From: Tieghemostelium lacteum
Taxonomy: Eukaryota; Evosea; Eumycetozoa; Dictyosteliales; Raperosteliaceae
Assembly: GCA_001606155.1 (NCBI GenBank)
Contig: LODT01000004.1
Coordinates: 372,001-436,000, forward strand
DNA: 64,000 bases
Reading direction: 5' to 3'
This document shows positions 56,746 to 64,000 of this stretch, piece after piece; positions within the stretch are counted from its first letter, which is position 1; every line of letters begins with the position of its first letter. The position numbers were made by a program, and so were the translations under genes. The notes under the pieces are model-generated. The model worked only from the letters and a program-made list of their open reading frames with translations. It was not told the DNA's origin and made no database searches.

Positions 56746-58636
56746 TTAATGAATTATCAGTGGTGTTTGAGTATTACTAAATGTTGGAGAAGTAGTTCTT
56801 TGTTTTTTAGGTGGTTGTAAAAATGGATTAGAAGTAGATGATGATGAAGATGCAGAAGATGGGGTTTTAGTTGGAGTTGACATTAATGATTTAATTGGAG
56901 TGAAATGGAAATGAACTGAACCATAAGTGTGTTCATTATCACTGTCATCGGAATCATCTTGGTCTTCGTCGTCGGTAAAGTAACCATCGTCATCACCAAT
57001 GACATCAACTTCAACAACCTCAACAACATCATGATGATGATGAGAAGTGCTTTCACAATCCTCACAATCACATTCCTCATCAGAAGACTCTGTACAATAA
57101 TTTCTAATATCATTGACAATTTCCAAAGATCTCTTTAGATTATTCTTTACAGGACTGTTACTATTACTATTCGATTGTTGTTGCTGTTGTATCAGTCTTT
57201 GTCTTTCCTTTTCCTTTTCTTGTCTTTGTAATTCTTCATAGAGTTTTTGTTGAATTTTAATTTGTTCTTCTTGTTTTCTTTTTAGTTCCTCTTGTTTTTT
57301 CAACATTTCCTCACGTTCTTTCAGTTTTCTTTCTTTTTCTCTTTGATCTCTTTGTTGTTTTAATAAATATTCTTCACGTTCACGTTGTTCTCTTTGTTCA
57401 CGTTCTTTTTGTTCTTTCTTTTGTTGTTGTTCCAATTCAAGTTTTTGTTTTTCAGTTTGTTGAGCACGTTTCTGCACAGCTTCAAGGACGTGGATAGGCT
57501 GGTACCCTGGCATGTTCTCCAATTTGAATGGTAGGGGATGGTTGGTGAAGAACGGAGAGGCTAAAGCCTGGTCGGCGGTTATTCTCTTTTTAGGGTTGAG
57601 TGTCAAAAGACCTTCGAGCAACTCAATAAAATCTGGTTGGAAGTTCTTAAATACTGATCGAAGCTTACTTGGGAAATTTGGAAGTTGACTGCCGACTAAT
57701 TGTTGGTAGAGAGGTAGTTGGGAGACGCCTTCCCAGTTGGCCTCGGTAGGGGTTCCGCAGAGCTTGGATATGACCTCCATCTGCTGGGCCTCGGTGTTTC
57801 CAGGTAGGAAGTTTCTGGAGGTTACCAATTCAATGAGTACACATCCAATGGACCACATGTCAATCTCGGGACCATAATGGGTGGACCCTAGTAGGAGCTC
57901 AGGGGCCCTGTACCAAAGGGTAACCACACGACTACTGAAACTAGAACGTTTGACATAGGAAGTGGCAGTACCAAGGTCACCAATAAACAGTGAACCTTTA
58001 TTATTTACCAGAATATTAGCGGCTTTAATGTCACGGTGCATTACACCATTTCTGTGAATTTCACGTATACCTTCCAATAACTGTTTAAAATAGCATTTTA
58101 CCTGTGGTATAGAGAGTCTATGTTCACTGAGTAGACCAGAGAGATCGTGTTCAAAGTATGGAAATACAACTACCTGTTCAGAGGTTTCCAAGTTGGTGTA
58201 AATATCAATAATTGGTGTGACATAAGGAATATGTCTCAATTGTAGTAACAATGTACACTCTTCTTTTGATGCTCTATCATTTTCATTCCAACCTTTAAAA
58301 TTCTTTAAAGCTACCATTTCATTTGTACCTTTTTTAATAGCTTTAAATACCGATCTAAACATCAATCACACACACGTTTAAAGGTTTAGTACTAAAATTA
58401 TTTTTTTTTGAAAAAAACCATTTTGGTGGTGAATATTAAAATACATACCCTGATATACCCTCACCAATCTTTGAAACAATGTGATAGGCTTCATTGATTT
58501 TCTTGTTGGTCACACCGGTAAAGTTTAATGATTCTGTCATTTGGGAATAAGACAACACTTGTTGTTGGTTACCATTATTATTGTTGGTGTTGTTGTTGTT
58601 GTTGTTATTGCAACTGATGTTATTTTGAGATGGCAT
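56746..58636 (-). CDS. Divergent CDK-like protein kinase with DLG motif (2 exons)
   Basis: Exon 1 (58636-58449) and exon 2 (58354-56746) join across a 94-nt intron (GTATGT...TAG) inside the glycine loop, giving GEGISGSVFKA and 598 residues. An Asn-rich leader precedes a CMGC kinase domain of about 50-345. Lys80, HRDIKAANIL with Asp171, and VVTLWYRAPELLLGS and GPEIDMWSIGC of CDKs are present. The Mg motif is DLG (Asp189) instead of DFG. The helix C region (NDRASKEECTLLLQL) lacks any PSTAIRE-like motif, so cyclin dependence is uncertain. A charged Gln/Glu/Lys/Arg coiled coil (about 370-460) and a Cys/Asp/Glu cluster (SSDEECDCEDCEST) follow. It is probably active; partner unknown. Confidence 0.88.
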
Positions 58637-60398
58637 TTTCTAATTGATTTCTATTTGGCAACCTGTTTTGGATAGACATAGAAGAATGATTTGGAAGATG
58701 GTGATGTGGGGATAGTTTTTGGAATTGAAAGAATAAAAAAAAAAATGATTGTTGAAAAGTAAAAACGATTCGTTTTGGAGAATAAAAATTTTTTTTTTGA
58801 GGATAAAAATGGTTTTTGGGTTAGAAAATGAATTCTGTAAAAAATGGGTTGATTGATTTTTTGAAAATACAATAAAAAAAAAAAAATGAAGTAGGTGAAG
58901 AGAGAATAGATGCTAAATTACGTCTTTTTTCCTATTTGTATCTAAATTTACCTGTTTGAAAGCCAGTCACAAAACATGTGAGAGAAAGAGCATAATGTTG
59001 TTTTTTTTCCTTTTTTGATCAACAAGGCTTGTGTGTTTTTTTTTATATTTTATAAAAAGGTTATTTTCGAGTCTTTAGACACCCGATCAAATCGAATTTT
59101 GACCTACACACCTGGACAGGTGGCAAAAGATGTATGAAACTCGAAAACAAGATTTATAAATAAAAGTGAATCTCGTCTACTTCTATTCCCCTCGTTATAT
59201 TATATGCTCCATTGCCCCCTTTATTTTTGTTTGGTCCCCCTTTTCTTTCTTTCTTTGACAAGAAAATTTATTTTAGAATAGAGAAATATATGTTATTCCA
59301 TTGGTGACTGCATCCTGCGGTATAGGAAAACCGAAATTGAAAAGGATGTCTACCAGTTTGGAAAATATTTCTAGACGAGTGAAAAAACCATCCTCCCATC
59401 GTCATTAATCATGCTTCTCTACTACTCCAAATACCTATTGAGTTACACACTTTTAGCTAACCCTCCACACAAACACTTTTGTTTTGAATTTGAATTTCTA
59501 GTGTGAGCGACTCCATCTTTTGAGATTTCATAGTCCTTAAAGGTGCTTGAGGTAGTTTGTCTCGTAAGGTGAGATAGAATAGAACCGATTACTCGTGAGA
59601 TTTAAAATTTATCGTAAAGTATAACCCGTTCCCGCACTTTTTGATAAGAATAGCCATGTAATGATGAATGGTGGTGAAAATGAGTGATGGATAAAAAACA
59701 TTTTATGTGGTGGTTTTTAGACACCTTTGGGTGTACAACTGTAATGGTATTTTACATTGTCCCTGGTGTATCTCTATGTGACTTACGTTTTATCTTTAAT
59801 AGAGGTATAACAATAACAACAACTTATCTCTTATCTACAAAGCCGAATAAAAAAAAAAAAAAAAAAATTGAGAAGATGAAAAAAATCCATCAATCAGAAG
59901 TCAATGAATTTTCTCGTGCATCATCGGGATAACTGACTCATTCTTTCATTTTCTCAAAAATATTTCAGATTTCTTTCAATTTATATACATTTTATATTTA
60001 TTTTAATTTTTTATTTCTAATTGCAATACAATCTTCAAAACTTTACAAAAATTAAAATAACTCATTTATAAGTTCATATTATTTTTGATGATATAAAATT
60101 AAAATAAAAATTGAAAAAATCAATAAATGTCAAACAATTTTAATTTAACTTTTGTTATTATTTACACAATTGGTAAATAGACTCAAGATATTTATATATT
60201 TATAAATTTTAATTGTGAAGTGAAAAGAAAAATTAAATCATCCATCCCAAACTCTAAAGCATTGCTTCCAAATTATTTTTATTTAAAGCAAGATGAAATC
60301 ATTTGGCCTATGAGATATAGAGAGACTCACAAACTAGAATTATGCAAATTGATTAAAATATTTTTTTTTTTTTTGACTATACTCATTTCTTGATTTAG
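58637..60398. other. 1.76-kb gene-free region
   Basis: The largest non-coding stretch in the window lies between divergent starts. 58640-58930 is plain AT-rich promoter DNA. 59040-59680 is clearly less AT-rich, with short repeats of CTCGT/GTGAGAT phrases (near 59168, 59550, 59594) and an inverted repeat at 59064-59147. An 81-codon open frame at 59687-59932 runs through an A17 tract and has no family resemblance. 59940-60398 is AT-rich, with GATTTAG directly before the next ATG. The central part may encode a non-coding RNA; this is not proven. Confidence 0.5.
59064..59147. other. Possible structured RNA or hairpin locus
   Basis: TTTTCGAGT at 59064-59072 and ACTCGAAAA at 59139-59147 are perfect 9-bp inverted arms around an 84-nt segment. 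Inside lies a second inverted repeat, CACCTGGACAGGTG (59109-59122), and a short CGA/TCG hairpin. Nested stems in an otherwise gene-free region could be a small structured RNA. The known dictyostelid class I RNA motif was not seen. Strand is undetermined. Confidence 0.25.
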
Positions 60399-62981
60399 AT
60401 GGAACATGGTGATAATGTGTTTATTAGAGTTTTTAGGAATCAGTATTTAAGAAAAGTTATATTTCAATGGGTTTACTATATTCATAAATATGAAAAGAAA
60501 ACAATTGGGTTTCGTTATAATGAGATTTCAAGTGTTGAATGGATGATTGATAATAATTATATTGGACTGTTGGGATATAAATTAGATAGAGGATTTCCAC
60601 TGCACTTTGGGAAACATGGTGGTGAAGTTGCATTAGCACGTTCCTCAAAATTAGATACACCACTGTTTATTAGGGTTTATAGATACTGGGTGTCAAATGT
60701 AAAGATTTACCATATATATTTGTCTGATTCCACTACTATTGATATAAGGCATGATGGTAGATCGCATTTTAGTTCAACACTGAATAGAATGATAGAAATA
60801 GCTAATTTTGAAAACATAAAATTTATCATTGAAGCAGAGTATTGCAATAACTATCAACAACTATTCATAGATTTGGAGTTACGACAACATTATTTTCGAT
60901 ACATTAGTTCAGATATATTATTATATATATTGTCACTTCTTTTTCATTTGCCTCAAGTTGAAAAGATTCTGTGGATAGAAAAGAATATGTATAAATTACA
61001 GGATAACTTGTCAAATTATTTGGAAACTGATGACTGTTCTGATACCACAATGGAGCTACTAAGATTAATGCTGGTAACTTATAAATTACTGGGTGTATCA
61101 AAAGAAGAAGAGGGAAAAGACAATGGCATTAGCATTCCATATAGTAATTTTAAAGTTTTGCGAAAACCCAAAAGTAATAATGCTACCAAACTTAAATTAC
61201 TCTATGGTTTAGGTTTGTTTTCTGTTGATTATATATCGTGTAGTGGTAAAGCATCTTTGGAGTTTCTGGACTGGATACCAAGTGTAATTGTAAAGGATGA
61301 TTCATCAATTGTAAATATATATCAAAAACTAATGAATGGTGTTGCAGAGTCTGGTGATATGAGATTGGTTAAACATCTATTGGATATAGGGTACCCATGG
61401 GATGCCAACACTTTAAGAATGGTGGCATATAACGGTAGAGTAGATCTCTTTGATAGAATATACGATGAATCCATGATTGATAAAAGAATAGTACTGTTGG
61501 CATGTTCTGGTGGTAAATTAAAATACAAGGAAGGTAATATGTTTGATGGTATAATTACTGTAAATACACTGTCAGACAGACCACTTTCCATTGACTATGA
61601 AAAATCAAATGTAAACAGGTCATATATATATAATGTGCAGTTTGAAGCTGTACCTGTGCACACTAATAAAAATCAACTAGACTACATTTGTATCCTAAAA
61701 AGACTACCAACGTGCTCTATATATTTGGCGCTTGATTGTGCATTCTACACAGCTGCTGTCAGTGGTAGTTTGGAAATTCTGAAATACCTACTGTCACATC
61801 TATCCCATATGTCTCTAGTTGAAAAGAATAGGATAATACCTATTTTCTTACTGTCCTATGCCATTAAATCAGGCTGTGCAGATACTTTAAAATATATACT
61901 TGATAAGGTTGACTGCCAAACCCAACAGGTAAAGAGAAATGATCTCATATGTCTTTCACTGTGGTGTGACATCCATCTCTTTAGTCTCTTTATGGAGCAT
62001 CCAATGCGATCAGTATGGTTTAGTGATAATCTCGATCAGGTTTTGTGCTACTCTTCTTATAACTGTTCACTAGAATTTGCAATGACCATGAGTGAAGTAT
62101 ACTGTTGCCAAATTACACCATTGGATTTATACGTTTCAATTATGGGTAGAAACCACGGAGTTTCCAAATACATTTTCCATAAATTAGGAGGTAAATTAGA
62201 GTATTGTCAAAGGGCACTAGAATACTGTGCACTCTCTGGAAACCAGGTAATGACTAGATACCTTTTGTCCTCTGTTACCGTACCCACAGATTACATAAGC
62301 AACTCCAATGGAATGGACATAGAGATTGCTATACTATATAACCAACCGGAAATCATTAAAATGATTCTCGATAAGAAATCACAAATGTCACAACCATTAT
62401 CATTTACATTCAAATTCTATCAAATGGCTGCAAAGAATAGGTATCTAGCCCTTGAATATCTGTTAACCTGCAAATATGTTCAGCCACTAACAGACATTAG
62501 TACCATACTCATAATCGGAAAGTCATCCCCAACTTTTCTCCAGTACATTCCCAAAGAATTTGCATTTTCCAAGCTACAAAACCTCAAAATTGCAAAGATT
62601 TTCGCTAAATCCAATTTAGATACCATTCACAATATATTCAGGGTATTCTACAGCAGTGCTGATGTAATTAATGGTCTCAAATCTTCAAATTTATTCCAGA
62701 TATTGAGATATCAAGTTGAGGAATCCAATCTAAACGCTCTAGTTAACCTAAACTCCATCAGTATCTTTAAATACATTCTAGCGAACTCTGATGATATTTT
62801 TATATTTTCACTTAATTTCCAGTATATTCCAATCATTGATTTTCTATTTTCTCAACTGAATTCAAATTCCATTTTAAAACATAAATTTAAAAAATTCTCT
62901 GACATTTTGGGAGGTCGTGCTCTTAAATCGTTAATATTAAAATTCAAATCCATTCAAAATTCACTTCAAAATAAAAACTGA
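60399..62981 (+). CDS. Dictyostelid ankyrin-like repeat protein
   Basis: 860 residues, single exon. It begins with the phrase VFIRVFRNQYLRKVIFQWV, which I associate with a dictyostelid family of degenerate ankyrin-repeat proteins. Repeats of the type LRMVAYNGRVDLFDRI, AAVSGSLEILKYLLSHL, YAIKSGCADTLKYIL and YCALSGNQVMTRYLL occur from about residue 300 to 720. Each is a helix pair ending in leucines. No membrane helix, signal peptide or catalytic motif is visible. Function is unknown; protein binding is inferred. GATTTAG immediately before the ATG looks like a splice acceptor and suggests a 5'-UTR intron. Confidence 0.82.
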   Translation: MEHGDNVFIRVFRNQYLRKVIFQWVYYIHKYEKKTIGFRYNEISSVEWMIDNNYIGLLGYKLDRGFPLHFGKHGGEVALARSSKLDTPLFIRVYRYWVSNVKIYHIYLSDSTTIDIRHDGRSHFSSTLNRMIEIANFENIKFIIEAEYCNNYQQLFIDLELRQHYFRYISSDILLYILSLLFHLPQVEKILWIEKNMYKLQDNLSNYLETDDCSDTTMELLRLMLVTYKLLGVSKEEEGKDNGISIPYSNFKVLRKPKSNNATKLKLLYGLGLFSVDYISCSGKASLEFLDWIPSVIVKDDSSIVNIYQKLMNGVAESGDMRLVKHLLDIGYPWDANTLRMVAYNGRVDLFDRIYDESMIDKRIVLLACSGGKLKYKEGNMFDGIITVNTLSDRPLSIDYEKSNVNRSYIYNVQFEAVPVHTNKNQLDYICILKRLPTCSIYLALDCAFYTAAVSGSLEILKYLLSHLSHMSLVEKNRIIPIFLLSYAIKSGCADTLKYILDKVDCQTQQVKRNDLICLSLWCDIHLFSLFMEHPMRSVWFSDNLDQVLCYSSYNCSLEFAMTMSEVYCCQITPLDLYVSIMGRNHGVSKYIFHKLGGKLEYCQRALEYCALSGNQVMTRYLLSSVTVPTDYISNSNGMDIEIAILYNQPEIIKMILDKKSQMSQPLSFTFKFYQMAAKNRYLALEYLLTCKYVQPLTDISTILIIGKSSPTFLQYIPKEFAFSKLQNLKIAKIFAKSNLDTIHNIFRVFYSSADVINGLKSSNLFQILRYQVEESNLNALVNLNSISIFKYILANSDDIFIFSLNFQYIPIIDFLFSQLNSNSILKHKFKKFSDILGGRALKSLILKFKSIQNSLQNKN

Positions 62982-63250
62982 AATTGCTCCCATCATTCTT
63001 TAAAATATCTGAAGTTATATGCACAAACATATCCAAAAAATCTGTTTTTTTTTCCTTGAGACAAAAAATGTATCGTTTCATATATAATCTTATAAGATAT
63101 TTATTTACTTTATTCCTAATTTAAAAATTTTTTTTTTATTTCAATTTGGTAATTATATTTACATTCTATTACATATAATTTTAAAGGTATGAAATTTCTG
63201 TTAACAGGTGACTTATTTTTAAAACCCAACTTATTTTAAATTTTGAGTAC

Positions 63251-63277
63251 AAAAAAAAAAAAAAAAAAAAAAAAAAA
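63251..63277. repeat. A homopolymer run
   Basis: 27 consecutive A in intergenic DNA, the longest homopolymer in the window. Confidence 0.95.
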
Positions 63278-63426
63278 TAATTATACACAATTGTAAAAAC
63301 TAATCTAAATAATAAGAAAACAAAAAAAAAAAAAGAGTAATTAAAAATCCACCCCCTCTATTTAGATTTATATAAATATCAACAACAGCATTAAAAAGAG
63401 GAGTGTTTGTGACATTTAGGTGTTTA

Positions 63427-63440
63427 GTGTGGGGTGTGTG
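63427..63440 (+). promoter_or_regulatory. G-box-like GT element
   Basis: GTGTGGGGTGTGTG resembles the GT-rich G-box bound by the dictyostelid developmental factor GBF. It stands out from AT-rich surroundings. The target gene is not evident, as none starts nearby inside the window. Confidence 0.25.
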
Positions 63441-63787
63441 ATGGGGTTTTAAGAGTGTAGTGTACATATATGTATACACCTCTAGGTAGGGGGTATAGAG
63501 AAACCTATCAAAACATGATATATTTTTATTCAATCAAAAAATTATCTAGTAAACCCAATTACACAAGCATATTGTTATTTTCTACATACAACTACAACAA
63601 CAAACATCCCTTAAAAATACACATCACATTCTTACTCCTAATATCTTTTTATTTTTATTATTTATTAACATTATTATTTATTTATAATAAAAACAGAGAG
63701 AACGAAACAATATTTTAATAAACATCAAGTAATAACAGAAAGAAACCACATTCAAAAATAGTTGTCATATTTTTAAATAGTTAAACT

Positions 63788-63810
63788 AAAAAAAAAAAAA
63801 AAAAAAAAAA
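63788..63810. repeat. A homopolymer run
   Basis: 23 consecutive A in the terminal intergenic region. Confidence 0.9.
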
Positions 63811-64000
63811 GTTAAGAACTTTCTTTTTTATCTAATTTATCACCCCACAAAAGACATGACGTGAGTATTAATGTTATTAGGGACTTAATAATAAGGTTTC
63901 CCAAGGATAATCATCAAAATTCTAATTATAAACACTATTTGAAACAGAAATATAGATCAAGAACCTGTATCCATATTAGTCTCTCCAAAAGATACTGAAA

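Larger units (their letters stand above)
62982..64000. other. Terminal intergenic region
   Basis: About 1 kb with no convincing gene. It holds an A27 run (63251-63277), an A23 run (63788-63810) and a G/T-rich patch (63405-63475). On the minus strand the last 44 bases could be the end of a gene entering from the right (SVSFGETNMDTGS then TGA at 63959-63957), but 13 codons are too few to call it. Confidence 0.4.

Noticed and set aside
58651-58872. 73-codon minus-strand frame upstream of the CDK-like kinase
   Set aside because: It is Phe/Lys-rich from T and A runs, typical of promoter DNA, and has no homology phrase.
59687-59932. 81-codon open frame (MDKKHFMWWFLD...)
   Set aside because: It passes through an A17 tract, has no family resemblance, and its composition changes midway. 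It is more likely a chance frame in the non-coding island.

Overview
The window is nuclear DNA of a dictyostelid social amoeba, probably not Dictyostelium discoideum. Non-coding DNA is extremely AT-rich with long A and T runs. Genes are compact, and the 18 introns I could place are 53-128 nt long. Eight of those introns start GTATGT. Proteins carry Asn, Gln, Ser and Thr runs. The families are dictyostelid-like: divergent F-box/leucine-rich proteins, ankyrin-like proteins, ABCC and CLC transporters, and CDKs with Asn/Gln-rich tails. The codon bias is milder than in D. discoideum, which fits a group such as Cavenderia or Heterostelium; this species guess is an inference.

Left part (1-18.3 kb): the start of a gene leaving the window, an LRR-PP2C phosphatase, a membrane-anchored armadillo protein, and then seven members of a dictyostelid F-box/LRR-like family. 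Three of these (11.9, 14.1 and 16.5 kb) are recent tandem copies with MGN... N-termini that look acylated. Gene fragments lie around and between the copies, so this is an actively duplicating, gene-decaying accessory region.

Middle (18.5-43 kb): mostly conserved housekeeping genes. They are an S28 serine carboxypeptidase, a Tul1/Dsc1-type Golgi RING E3 ligase (five exons), another F-box/LRR gene, RNA 3'-phosphate cyclase, a hAT-transposase-derived BED finger protein, a CLC Cl-/H+ exchanger, a ZnT zinc transporter, an ABCC transporter, the exosome helicase MTR4 and an ammonium transporter.

Right part (43-64 kb): a C2H2/bromodomain/PHD protein, a CDK12/13-like kinase, TRAPPC10, a 1066-residue F-box protein rebuilt from three exons, a divergent CDK-like kinase with DLG instead of DFG, a 1.76-kb gene-free stretch with a possible structured RNA, and an ankyrin-like protein.

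Genes are arranged mostly in divergent and convergent pairs. Several convergent pairs are only 15-70 bp apart. There is no operon logic. The common themes are membrane transport and trafficking, nuclear RNA and transcription control, and probable SCF-type ubiquitin adaptors. I saw no tRNA, rRNA, retroelement or CRISPR-like structure.
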